DNA of 42,840 nt from the NCBI GenBank assembly GCA_019359075.1, contig JAHHIB010000077.1:1-42840 (forward strand), given 5' to 3'. Of the stretch, positions 22,758 through 30,470 are shown piece after piece. How positions within the stretch are numbered: position 1 is the first letter of the stretch; the number at the start of each line of letters is the position of its first letter. The notes below the pieces were generated by a model. It did not search any database. It was not told the origin of the DNA and was given only the letters and a program-made list of their open reading frames with translations. The position numbers and the translations under genes are program-made. Source of the DNA: Kalymmatonema hyalinum WJT4-NPBG1. GTDB lineage: Bacteria > Cyanobacteriota > Cyanobacteriia > Cyanobacteriales > Nostocaceae.

Positions 22758-24479
22758 ATGGAACTCTTCGACACGAGCAAGTATTCCATTGCTGCCAGCT
22801 ATGATTTTGAGTTCGAGCAGTCTTCCTCTAAGAAAAAAGGGAGTGCGCGATTCATAGTAGATCCTGCATGGGATGATGGCTCGGCTTTCCCTGGTATTTC
22901 CTCTAAGAATCAGCCACCAGCACAGGAAGAATTCTTAGAGGAAAAATTCTTAGAGGAAGAACTGGATGAGCAAATTTCCTCTAAGAATGGCTTTAAGGTA
23001 GGCTCCCGCCTCCGACTAAAGCATACAAATCGTGTAGGAATTGTGCTGAATATCTCTTCTTCAGGCACGGGGCGCTTGAAGTGGGAAGAAGAGGAAGAGG
23101 ATGAGCGCGAATATGACTTATGCGACACCTACTTTGAGAAATTGCCCTTGCAAACAGAGGAGAGCGATGCAAGAGAGCGCACTGCCCTTGGCGATCGCTG
23201 GAATCTTGCCCACTTTGGCAGTGACCCATCATTTAAGGCTGACGATGGGCAACTGACCATCTTTTTTGATGAGGGGCAAGAGCCACCCGAGCCGGATGAT
23301 TTTAAATCAATTGCAGAATATGAGGAGGCGTGGGAAAAATGGCTCAGCTACAACAGCTTGACCTGTGCTCAGGGGTCGGGGTCGGCTTCCCACTCTCCGG
23401 ATTGCAACTCGGATTTGAACTTATCGGAGTCGCTGAAATCGACAGTTACTGCTCAGACATCCTCAGTAAGCGATACCCAGGAATCCATAACTACGGGTGT
23501 GTCAAGTCCCTTGCCTTTGACGGTGGATATGGACTCAGACCAGGGACAATCGACCTCATCACAGCCTCACCACCATGCCAACCATTCAGCATTCAAGGAA
23601 AGCGGCAAGGAGCAGCTGACGAACGAGATTGTTTCCCAGCAGTCCTCAAAATCGTTGCCAGATACAAACCCCGATTCGTGGTCATTGAAAATGTCCCCGG
23701 CTTGCTCACCTGCCCCTACTCCCCTGGAGATTCAAGAATGTACTGTGACTACATTGGAAGTCACTTCAAAGAATCAAGATACTTTCTCGAAGGGATTATC
23801 GTTTCAAGTGGTCACTTTGCAGCTCCGTTCGATAGAAAAAGATTGCTATTGGTTGCCGTCTCCGACAGCATTAAGTACCAGAAAAAGCCGTCCCCCTGGT
23901 CGGAGCAAATTAGAGAATTTTTTGAAGCAGAAGCAGTTAATCAACAAAGAAGAGGTTGTAAACCCGGAATTTCTGGAGAGTGCCTACAGTCTTCCCATTG
24001 GCTGGACAGACCCACAGGACGAAAGGTCAGCCTTGGGATTCTTAGAGGAAATGGAACAGTGCGCGATCGCCGATCAGCCCTCGGAAACGCACTTGACCCT
24101 AGAGTCGCCAGCGTTGCCCTCCGAAGAATCCTGTACCTACAATCAATCGCGGTCTGAATCGACACCCGAAAAATTCTTAGAGGAAAAGAAGAAACGCAGC
24201 AGCCGCAAGGGATGCTTGTACAAGTATTTGGAGAATAAAAAACTCAAAAATGGGGCGATCGCAACCTACCCCCGTGTGGTATCTGAACGCGACCCAGACA
24301 ACCCTAAACACTGGCGTTGGGGGTTCAATTGGGAGGAGAAAATCGACGGTGAATGGAAGGGGAGAAGCATTGGATCTGTGCCAGTGGGAGCGATTCCTAT
24401 GATTCAATCGATGCAAAAATTAGGCGTACCGCTTGAGGAAATAATCGAATTTATTAGGCGGGCGAAGTCTAAAAAGTGA
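22758..24479 (+). CDS. outer ORF: acidic/disordered protein enclosing a methyltransferase gene
   Basis: 573 residues. N-terminal part: low-complexity segments encoded by the dispersed motif (SSKKK, ISSKN, EEFLEEKFLEEE), a small KOW/SH3-like module (KVGSRLRLKHTNRVGIVLNI), and QLTIF at 165-169 in a clamp-like context, followed by EPPEPDDFKSIAEYEEAW. Residues about 195-467 are Ser/Thr/Gln/Pro-rich and overlap the methyltransferase in another frame; NPEFLESAYSLPIGWTDP resembles a tail motif of phage-type DNA methylases. The C-terminus (475-573) is folded and conserved-looking: CLYKYLENKKLKNGAIATYP, RWGFNWEEKIDGEWKGRSIG. A terminator follows. Function unknown. Confidence 0.7.
   Translation: MELFDTSKYSIAASYDFEFEQSSSKKKGSARFIVDPAWDDGSAFPGISSKNQPPAQEEFLEEKFLEEELDEQISSKNGFKVGSRLRLKHTNRVGIVLNISSSGTGRLKWEEEEEDEREYDLCDTYFEKLPLQTEESDARERTALGDRWNLAHFGSDPSFKADDGQLTIFFDEGQEPPEPDDFKSIAEYEEAWEKWLSYNSLTCAQGSGSASHSPDCNSDLNLSESLKSTVTAQTSSVSDTQESITTGVSSPLPLTVDMDSDQGQSTSSQPHHHANHSAFKESGKEQLTNEIVSQQSSKSLPDTNPDSWSLKMSPACSPAPTPLEIQECTVTTLEVTSKNQDTFSKGLSFQVVTLQLRSIEKDCYWLPSPTALSTRKSRPPGRSKLENFLKQKQLINKEEVVNPEFLESAYSLPIGWTDPQDERSALGFLEEMEQCAIADQPSETHLTLESPALPSEESCTYNQSRSESTPEKFLEEKKKRSSRKGCLYKYLENKKLKNGAIATYPRVVSERDPDNPKHWRWGFNWEEKIDGEWKGRSIGSVPVGAIPMIQSMQKLGVPLEEIIEFIRRAKSKK
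23322..23328 (+). promoter_or_regulatory. GAGGAGG ribosome binding site inside the outer ORF
   Basis: A full Shine-Dalgarno sequence, 10 bases before ATG 23339. It decides the methyltransferase start over the GTG at 23,330, which is only one base away, and shows that internal initiation is intended. Confidence 0.8.
23339..24157 (+). CDS. C5-cytosine DNA methyltransferase, nested out of frame
   Basis: 272 residues from ATG 23339. Motif I: LDLCSGVGVGFPLSGLQLGF with acidic IDSY after it, binding S-adenosylmethionine. Motif IV: ASPPCQPFS, with catalytic Cys at 80. Motif VI: VIENVPGLL, with ENV at 117-119. Motif VIII: FDRKRLLLV. A target-recognition region lies around 175-235. Motifs IX/X: RRSALGNALDPRVASVALRR. 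All essential motifs are in order, at the short length typical of phage or plasmid enzymes. It should methylate cytosine C5 in an unknown DNA site. No dedicated restriction enzyme is adjacent, though a PD-(D/E)XK-like gene is 1.1 kb downstream. The whole gene lies within the outer ORF, two bases out of phase. Confidence 0.9.
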   Translation: MAQLQQLDLCSGVGVGFPLSGLQLGFELIGVAEIDSYCSDILSKRYPGIHNYGCVKSLAFDGGYGLRPGTIDLITASPPCQPFSIQGKRQGAADERDCFPAVLKIVARYKPRFVVIENVPGLLTCPYSPGDSRMYCDYIGSHFKESRYFLEGIIVSSGHFAAPFDRKRLLLVAVSDSIKYQKKPSPWSEQIREFFEAEAVNQQRRGCKPGISGECLQSSHWLDRPTGRKVSLGILRGNGTVRDRRSALGNALDPRVASVALRRILYLQSIAV

Positions 24480-24545
24480 GGTAATTTTTAGAGCTTGGGG
24501 GATTAAGCTAGGCTAAAGCTTTGGTAAATCTAAGTCTTAACTTAC

Positions 24546-24577
24546 TGCTCGGTCTAACTGCACCGAGCATTTTTATT
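24546..24577 (+). terminator. rho-independent terminator after the outer ORF
   Basis: TGCTCGGT and ACCGAGCA form a perfect 8-bp stem with an 8-base loop, followed by TTTTTATTGTT. Confidence 0.82.
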
Positions 24578-24580
24578 GTT

Positions 24581-24677
24581 GTCGGGGGTGCCGTGTCGGG
24601 GGTTGTCGGGGGTCTTGTTCCAAGGTAGTATTTGAGCGTTGTTATTAAGTGTCGGGGGTGTCGGGGGTGTCGGGGGA
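24581..24677 (+). repeat. GTCGGGGGT nonamer repeats (6 copies, 2 more downstream)
   Basis: Copies begin at 24,581, 24,595, 24,605, 24,651, 24,660 and 24,669 (the last ends in A), with two more at 24,858 (GTCGGAGGT) and 24,868 inside the gene. Three are in exact tandem and encode the SGV repeats at the start of the HTH protein. Spacing and position suit operator or iteron sites. Confidence 0.85.
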
Positions 24678-25194
24678 TAAACTATCAAAAGCTGAGGCAG
24701 CAGAGTTTTTGGGAGTTTCACCGCGTAGTGTGGAGCGATATTCACAGCGGGGTAAATTACACCCAATTTACTTTGAAGGTGATAATGGCAAGGAAGCTTA
24801 TTATAGGCTTGAGGAATTAGAAAAGCTGAAGGCTGATACTTCTACACCTCTTCATGTGTCGGAGGTTGTCGGGGGTGATGAGAATGATGAGAATGATAAA
24901 GGCATCACCTATGCCCAAACACCAGATTCTTTGATTATTATTCATGACATAGTGAATAAGCTTCTCGAAGTTGTGCAATCCACACAGCCCAAGGAGGAGC
25001 TTAAGCCCCTGGTAGCTTATGAGGAACTTGAGAAGGCAGCCGAAAAACACTGGATACTGCCAACAAGAGTTGTAAAGGAGTTGATAAAGGTTAAGCCCCA
25101 CGGCGAGGTTTACACACGCGGGGCTTTTAGGTTTGTGAAAACTGGAAAGATTGGGGCTGAGGCTGGATGGAAAGTTGAGAAAGTACAAGCGTGA
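24649..25194 (+). CDS. excisionase/MerR-type HTH DNA-binding protein
   Basis: Up to 181 residues. HTH_17-like domain at about 10-60: KLSKAEAAEFLGVSPRSVER, YSQRGKLHPIYFEG, EAYYRLEELEKLKA. The C-terminal half is helical (SLIIIHDIVNKLLEVVQ) and ends in a second small module (HWILPTRVVKELIKVKPHGE, then RGAFRFVKTGKIG). Three GTG codons at 24,649, 24,658 and 24,667 are all in frame, so the exact start is open and no SD decides it. The gene begins inside an array of GTCGGGGGT repeats, likely binding sites for itself or for replication control (inference). Confidence 0.75.
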   Translation: MSGVSGVSGDKLSKAEAAEFLGVSPRSVERYSQRGKLHPIYFEGDNGKEAYYRLEELEKLKADTSTPLHVSEVVGGDENDENDKGITYAQTPDSLIIIHDIVNKLLEVVQSTQPKEELKPLVAYEELEKAAEKHWILPTRVVKELIKVKPHGEVYTRGAFRFVKTGKIGAEAGWKVEKVQA

Positions 25195-25280
25195 AATTTT
25201 TCTGGAATATAAATTTCTCCTCAATTCCAGGGAATCTTAAAAGTAATAACGCGCAAAAAAATTTATAAAGGTCTATACTC

Positions 25281-25775
25281 ATGAGCTATAGCATGAGCGA
25301 TGGAGTGAGGGTAGCAGAAGAAGCAGCTGCTAAAATCACTGCTTGGCTGTTTAGTAAACCAGAAACTATTGATGTTTGCAACGTTGAACAAGATCCACAG
25401 TTTCAAACTCAAGACATTGATCTGATTTGGACAACTCAACAAGGCACAAATTCAATAGAAATTAAGGGCGATCGCTGGCATCAAACTGGCAATTTTTTCT
25501 TTGAAACCCACAGCAACTTTGAAAAAGGAACCCCTGGCTGCTTCATGTACACACAAGCAAACTGGCTGTTTTATTACTTTGTCACACCTCGCACTTTGTA
25601 TATGCTGCCAATGCCAGCAACGCGAGAATGGTTTCAGAAAAATATTGACTGTTTCCAAGAACGCCCTACAACAACCTCAATAAAAGGAGGTGGTTACTAC
25701 ACAACTAAAGGGCGAATAGTACCGATTGAATGTGTCTTACAAAAAGTTCTGGGAGTGGTAAAAGAGCAGTTATAA
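25281..25775 (+). CDS. PD-(D/E)XK nuclease-like protein (164 aa)
   Basis: ATG 25281 has AAAGG in front. Residues 40-75 carry the restriction-endonuclease-like core: FQTQDIDLIWTTQQ, then SIEIKGDRWHQTGNFFFETH, giving D...EIK. The N-terminal helix EEAAAKITAWLF precedes it, as in other members. Later segments (FVTPRTLYMLPMPATREWFQ) are beta/alpha. A small plasmid- or phage-borne nuclease, or a restriction partner for the upstream methyltransferase, are both possible; neither is shown by the sequence. Confidence 0.65.
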   Translation: MSYSMSDGVRVAEEAAAKITAWLFSKPETIDVCNVEQDPQFQTQDIDLIWTTQQGTNSIEIKGDRWHQTGNFFFETHSNFEKGTPGCFMYTQANWLFYYFVTPRTLYMLPMPATREWFQKNIDCFQERPTTTSIKGGGYYTTKGRIVPIECVLQKVLGVVKEQL

Positions 25776-25827
25776 AAATCATAGCGGTTACTCCACTATT
25801 TTTCGAGCGAGGAAATAGCTCACGCCC

Positions 25828-26772
25828 CTAACGCCCCAAAATTTCCAACTGTGCAGCAGCGCGGCGTTTCCTCTCCTCTGGGCGACGGTCATATCTTGCG
25901 GTAATTGTAGGATTGGAGTGACCCGCCAAACTCTGCACAGTTGCAATATCCACCCCAGCATTTAACAAATCCGAAACGAATGTACGCCGCATATCATGGG
26001 GAGAAAAATGTTCTATCCCAGCTTCTCGCCCTCGCTTTTGAAGAATGAACAGAACCGCTTGGGGTGTCAGACGTTGCTGAACAACACGACCAGATTTGTT
26101 AACTTGGCATAGCAACGGACCAGGTGTCTTGGTTCTGATTTCAATCCAATCATTAACTATAATACAAGCACTTGGGGATAAATAAACAGTCCGGTCAACA
26201 CGACCTTTACCACATCGAATTTTAATTTCCCCATCATCGTTAAAGTCTTTCAAATCAAGCTTCACCACCTCAGCCCGACGCAGTCCAGCACCCCGCAGGA
26301 TAGCGATTAATGCAGCGTCACGGAATCCGGCGGGAGTGCGATCGCCAAAACAAGCCTGCATCAACGAGTCAATTTCGCTCTGATTTAACGCCCGTCCCCT
26401 CAGTTCTTTCGACCCTTTCACGCTGCTGATATCAACTGCACGGGCATAGTCAACAGGTGATATCAATTCAAGTCTTAACGCTTCCTTGAGAACACGCCTT
26501 AAGGCACACAATACCCTGTTAACCGTCGCGGGTTCATAATTTTTAACCAATGCGGCACGAATAGCGGCGGTATGTTTGTACCTCAGCGCAGCCCAGTTGA
26601 GAGTTAAATAATCAGCCTCACCATTGGTCAACAGCTGCGCGATTAAATTGAGACTTCGCTTCATCGTCGGTTCTGAAAGAGGCGCAAGTGTGGAAAGATA
26701 GACCGAAGCGGGGTGTTCCGTCAGTGGCGGCGGTACTGTCAAAACCAATGATGAAACTGTAGTCTGAGACAT
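25828..26772 (-). CDS. tyrosine recombinase / integrase
   Basis: 314 residues with the usual two-domain layout. The N-terminal SAM-like core-binding domain is at 20-115 (STLAPLSEPTMKRSLNLIAQ). The catalytic domain contains R165 in GAGLRRAEVV, K189 in CGKGRVDR, H259 and R262 in SPHDMRRTF, H285 in LAGHSNP and the nucleophile Y294 in ITARYDRR, so all catalytic residues are present. It should catalyse site-specific recombination, either integration/excision or resolution of replicon multimers. The 61-bp direct repeat begins 168 bp upstream of its start. Confidence 0.93.
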   Translation of the reverse strand: MSQTTVSSLVLTVPPPLTEHPASVYLSTLAPLSEPTMKRSLNLIAQLLTNGEADYLTLNWAALRYKHTAAIRAALVKNYEPATVNRVLCALRRVLKEALRLELISPVDYARAVDISSVKGSKELRGRALNQSEIDSLMQACFGDRTPAGFRDAALIAILRGAGLRRAEVVKLDLKDFNDDGEIKIRCGKGRVDRTVYLSPSACIIVNDWIEIRTKTPGPLLCQVNKSGRVVQQRLTPQAVLFILQKRGREAGIEHFSPHDMRRTFVSDLLNAGVDIATVQSLAGHSNPTITARYDRRPEERKRRAAAQLEILGR

Positions 26773-26939
26773 CGCTTATCAAAAGGGGTGTTCTAGGAAA
26801 TCATATTTAGAACACTAATATTTTGATAAGTAATGCACAATAACACTGGCAGTAGACAGCACTAAGTAATTAACAGTTACCACGTACCCGCATTATCAGT
26901 TTCATCGTTGGGGGAAACACCACACTCCTGTGCACAGAA
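26773..26939. other. integrase upstream region
   Basis: AT-rich; contains TTTTGATAAG/CTTATCAAAA inverted sequences near the integrase start (26,776-26,832), then STRR-like TAACAGTTACCA. The inverted TTATCAAAA boxes could be recombinase or regulator sites. Confidence 0.4.
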
Positions 26940-27000
26940 AGCGTTGGTGGCGGGTTTAAATCCCCCACCAAAGCGAGGCGTCACTGCGGCTGGTACTGTT
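26940..27000. repeat. 61-bp direct repeat, right copy
   Basis: Base-for-base the same as 16,437-16,497 and in the same orientation. It lies beside the integrase gene. Confidence 0.85.
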
Positions 27001-27093
27001 TTAAAGCCTCAATCCAACACCAAGTTTGACAGAAATATTGACTTTGGAGGGTGTTTTGAGGCTTTAACTTTCAATCGTCGTGTTTATCAAGAC

Positions 27094-28461
27094 TCAATGC
27101 TTAATTGGTTGCAAAAAGTTGTCGAAGACGAAGTCAGCAACGGCTTCACCTGCTCGTATCCCTTGGACTTTGTCAAATTGCCAGTGGATTCCCAAGTAGA
27201 TTCGGCTCTGCCCATTTTCCTCAGATGCTTGGCTAAAGCTGCTGTAGGAGCGAGGTAAAAGCGGTCTTTTTGTACCACTAATATTATCTAAGTTCTGACC
27301 GTTGAACTCATCAGAGACGAAGGTAAAGGCAATTGTATCCTTGCCGTAAAAGCGTTTAAGAGTTTGAAACAAGGCGGCACCAAAAGTCGCGTGCCCTGAT
27401 GTGTATGCAGGGAAAGGAGGCGTAAAGTTGCGTTCACCAGGTCTATTCGTATTTGGCGCACCTAGAGGTGTCCAGTTTACATCGCCTTTGGTAGCAGGAT
27501 TACCGTCTCCTTGACGGCTAGGACCAGTACCAGGGTCAGCCTCACGAATCCCAAGAATAGGTCTCCAGATGTTGTAGAAGTATTTGGTGTCCCAACCTTG
27601 TATTCCAGCATCTGCCATAGCAAGGTTCACGAGTGCAAACAGACGAGCGTTCTGAACCAGCTTGTTTCCCTGGTCTTTAGCAATCTGTTGTGCAATTTGG
27701 TTGTACAAACGAGGTGGGGGACCTAGACGTGGTGTACCGTCATAAGCCCAGAAAATACCAATTTCTGTTTGCTCCTGTGTACGTTTAGTGGGGGTATTTA
27801 TACCGTCACCACCGAAATCTTTGACTTCATTGAAGGCTTTTTTGTACTTATTGCGAATTAAAGCTGGAGGAGCGGGAGAACGGAAAGCTGGAGTCCCTTG
27901 ACCGCCATTACGGTTCAAAGTAAAGGGGATGACAGCACCCCACCGAGGTGTCAAAAACCCTTGACCGGGGTTGAGCGGGTCCTCTCGATGCAAACCTGGT
28001 AAAAGTCCTGGAACATAACTTTGGTCTAGGTCCGAGTTGTCGTTACGACGAGCCGCAAGGATTTGAGTAGCGACTTCGGTACCTACTCGGCGACCTTGCT
28101 CCTTAGATTCCCCGTCAGGAATCATTTCCAGCGCTTCAGTTAGTTCCTTTTGAAGGAAATCTTCCTGAGAGGGATACAGTTGAGCAAGAGTATCAAATGC
28201 TGCTTGAGCAACCGCCGCTTCGACGGAGGCTGTGCTAACCTCAGAAATACTCGTTAGATATGGGGTGAAGGACCCATCGATTGAATTAACTGCGTCAAAG
28301 ATGGCTGCATGTACGATCGCCAAGGCGCGAGAAGTCCGAGTAGGTCCGCCTTGATTGGGACTTGCCACAATTTCAGGTGTGTGATCGTTAGCCACAATCT
28401 GCAAAGCAATACTATTCCATTGGAGAACTGCATCAAACATGGTGGTAATTCTATCTTCCAT
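27094..28461 (-). CDS. vanadium-dependent haloperoxidase / PAP2-like phosphatase family
   Basis: 455 residues. The vanadate/phosphate-binding signatures are present: NIWRPILGIR in the middle, YTSGHATFG with SGH at 355-357, and SRIYLGIHWQFD with Arg 420 and His 426. This order (acid-phosphatase fold) is that of bacterial vanadium haloperoxidase homologues, which oxidise halides with H2O2; some relatives are phosphatases. There is no clear signal peptide at the N-terminus. Start ATG 28461 is not preceded by a convincing SD. It stands alone, with a strong hairpin 70 bp upstream. The halide preference is not predictable. Confidence 0.88.
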   Translation of the reverse strand: MEDRITTMFDAVLQWNSIALQIVANDHTPEIVASPNQGGPTRTSRALAIVHAAIFDAVNSIDGSFTPYLTSISEVSTASVEAAVAQAAFDTLAQLYPSQEDFLQKELTEALEMIPDGESKEQGRRVGTEVATQILAARRNDNSDLDQSYVPGLLPGLHREDPLNPGQGFLTPRWGAVIPFTLNRNGGQGTPAFRSPAPPALIRNKYKKAFNEVKDFGGDGINTPTKRTQEQTEIGIFWAYDGTPRLGPPPRLYNQIAQQIAKDQGNKLVQNARLFALVNLAMADAGIQGWDTKYFYNIWRPILGIREADPGTGPSRQGDGNPATKGDVNWTPLGAPNTNRPGERNFTPPFPAYTSGHATFGAALFQTLKRFYGKDTIAFTFVSDEFNGQNLDNISGTKRPLLPRSYSSFSQASEENGQSRIYLGIHWQFDKVQGIRAGEAVADFVFDNFLQPIKH

Positions 28462-28529
28462 TTAAACTGCATTATCCGTGCAATATTGAAGACATCACTT
28501 AGGATGACTTCATAGCTCCTTTGATAGCT

Positions 28530-28557
28530 AACTTTCTCTAAAAGTCGAGAGAAAGTT
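28530..28557. terminator. perfect hairpin AACTTTCTCT/AGAGAAAGTT
   Basis: A 10-bp stem with an 8-base loop, upstream of the haloperoxidase gene on its 5' side. Either a leader hairpin or a terminator of lost upstream DNA. Confidence 0.5.
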
Positions 28558-28639
28558 ATCTTAAGTGGAATTAAGTTGTTAGTTACTTAATCCCTCTTCC
28601 AAATTTTGGTCTCGGATCTATTAGCACGTTAGAAATATA

Positions 28640-28837
28640 GGACTTACGCATTGACAAAAATCTGATTATGTAAATCAGACTTATTTGCTGCCCTTCCTTC
28701 TTTAATTAGGTGCAAGCAAAATCAACTTATGCATGAGTGAGATAGAAATGGGAAATTCTTGCTCGATCTAACTATTGCAGAACCGCCCGGAAGCTGGCAC
28801 GCTAAGTATTACGCACACAAGAAAAATGCGTAAGTCC
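28640..28837. mobile_element. 198-bp MITE with GGACTTACGCA termini and TA duplication
   Basis: GGACTTACGCA (28,640-28,650) and TGCGTAAGTCC (28,827-28,837) are perfect inverted repeats. TA is present on both sides (28,638-28,639 and 28,838-28,839), as for IS630/Tc1 elements. There is no ORF inside. This terminus is familiar from IS/MITE families in filamentous cyanobacteria. Confidence 0.88.
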
Positions 28838-28908
28838 TAAAATACTATTTTTTTTTAATTTTCTAGTTTCAACAGTACCCCTAAGGGTAATTTTTTCTTC
28901 AGAAAAAA

Positions 28909-29089
28909 TTGGGAGCATCCCAAATGTGTAAATTTATTGTCATGCTGAATGGAGCGTTCGCGCAGCGTGTCCCCTTGGGACTCAGCGGAATGAAGCATCT
29001 CAAGTATTCGAGGAGGTTTGAGATTCTTCGCTCCACTTCGTTTCGCTCAGAATGACAATTGTGTTTTTGCAAAATTGGGATGCTCCCGA
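28909..29089. mobile_element. 181-bp palindromic MITE-like repeat with TTGGGAGCATCCC ends
   Basis: TTGGGAGCATCCCAA at the left and TTGGGATGCTCCCGA at the right are inverted copies, each also self-complementary. The interior holds GTCATGCTGAATGGAGCGTT and TTCGCTCAGAATGACAATTG, related to the interior of 2,772-2,915. It abuts, and probably truncates, the transposase remnant that follows. Confidence 0.75.
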
Positions 29090-29353
29090 AAAAAATTGGG
29101 TTTATGTCTCCTTGTTTACAATCTAGGACAACGGCAATTACCTCAAGCCTTAGTTGATTCTGGAGAAAGCATTCCTAACCAATTGGGTCACCCAACTCAA
29201 AATCCCACTCTTCGTTGGGTGTTTCAGTGCTTTCAAGACGTACATTTATTAATTCTTGGCAGTGTTAAGCAAGTCGCCAATCTTACACAACAACGTCTAT
29301 GGATACTTCGCTTTCTCACCACTGCTTGTGGTCAATATTATTTAGTTTTTTGA
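29090..29353 (+). pseudogene. C-terminal fragment of an IS1634/DUF4277-type transposase
   Basis: The frame reads KKLGLCLLVYNLGQRQLPQA, then NPTLRWVFQCFQDVHLLILG and SVKQVANLTQQRLWILRFL, ending at the TGA at 29,353. This matches, from memory, the C-terminal end of a common cyanobacterial IS transposase of about 500 residues. The catalytic N-terminal part is missing; the fragment begins exactly at the right end of a MITE. Confidence 0.75.
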
Positions 29354-29395
29354 GCAATTAGTCCCGTCGCTTCTACAAAATATCTATTGTGACAG

Positions 29396-29700
29396 TTGTG
29401 AAGTACCTACACTTCTCTTCGAGTAAGTGTAGGCTTCCCGTCTCATCCGCCGTTGCCTCGTTAAACCCGTGTTTAATCTGGTCTTACACCGCGTCTCTGG
29501 TCTTTCGACCTTTATCTCCTCAAGGGAGAACCCAGGCAGCCCCCCATCTTCCATAGGCGGTTTAATTACTTTTCCGTGCATTCCTGTTTGGCGTATTTTT
29601 TACAGCCTATGGGCGCGAGCCTGTGACCGGAATCTTTCCCCCTTTCTCACGCTAGTTACTTTCGCAAGCATATGACTGCTACTTCGTGTTGTGGTCAGCC
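29396..29700 (-). ncRNA. second orphan IS200/IS605-type end (omega-RNA-like), minus strand
   Basis: Read on the minus strand, the 3' part is GATGAGACGGGAAGCCTACA, a terminal hairpin CCTACACTT/AAGTGTAGG (29,406-29,433) and TACTTCAC. This is the recognisable right-end layout of cyanobacterial IS605-family elements, where the guide RNA scaffold overlaps the 3' end of tnpB. The region upstream (29,450-29,700) keeps structured GC-rich sequence but no tnpB frame. It differs in sequence from the copy at 5,730-6,172, so it belongs to another subgroup. Confidence 0.5.
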
Positions 29701-30470
29701 GTGTGGGTGGGTCGCAACCAATTTTATTATACACTATTTACTCGTGAATTTTCGGTAATATTTGGCGAATCCTCAACCACCCCACTCCCTAATCAACCTG
29801 ACAGTTGATATTGGTCGGGGATGGTTTTGTTATCGCCCAACAATTTATCTCAACACCTCCCTTACGGGTAGGTGTGAGCCTTCTTGTTGAAAAAGGTAAG
29901 GGCGGAATGTGGGATTTAACAGTACCAGCCGCAGTAAACAGTTATCAGTTAAATACGAGTGGTCGCGGCTTACCTGACGGAGTGACCTACTGCTTAATGC
30001 AACTTTATCAATCATGGCGATGGTGGCGAGCGCTTTTTCTTAGAGGAAACTTGAAAGAGTGATAGTGGCGATCGCTTCATCTGCCACTGCCGTAAGTCCT
30101 GCGGACAGGCTGCACCAACACAAAGCAGCGTCTGGGCTACACCAGAAGGCGATTGGGCACGAGGGCACTGCGCTCCGCGCAATCGCACTTTCTTGCCAGT
30201 GCCATTCGGGCAATCGCTATGCCTCTTTTTCACTTGAATTGAGATGACTGGTGCATGATTTTAAGGTGAGATAAGGCGATAAAGTGGTTAAGTGGTAAGG
30301 AGAAGTGACTAGTGAGAACCGACAAACTTAGAATCAATCAGCTTTCACCCAAGACCTATATTCATAAGTATCGGCACACGGTCAAAACAATTCTGATTTG
30401 TCTGCTATTCCCACGAATTGCCCTAGATAGAGAAATTCGCTCAATTGAAGGATGATATTCAGAAACGCTT
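29701..30470. other. 770-bp region without a recognisable gene
   Basis: It contains one TTCTTAGAGGAAA motif (30,037-30,049) and a HIP-type repeat block (30,066-30,240: GCGATCGC, GGGCACGAGGGCACTGCGCT, CGCAATCGC). Short open frames here follow the repeats and are not convincing. Confidence 0.6.

Noticed and set aside
22910-23232. Minus-strand frames opposite the start of the outer ORF
   Set aside because: Serine-rich translations caused by the dispersed motif; no initiation signals.
23339-25775. Methyltransferase plus PD-(D/E)XK-like gene as a restriction-modification system
   Set aside because: They are separated by the rest of the outer ORF, a terminator and an HTH gene, and the nuclease call rests on a short motif. 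Possible, but not supported as a system.
26908-27258. 116-codon plus-strand frame across the 61-bp repeat and the end of the haloperoxidase gene
   Set aside because: It is antisense to a well-supported gene and begins in a repeat.
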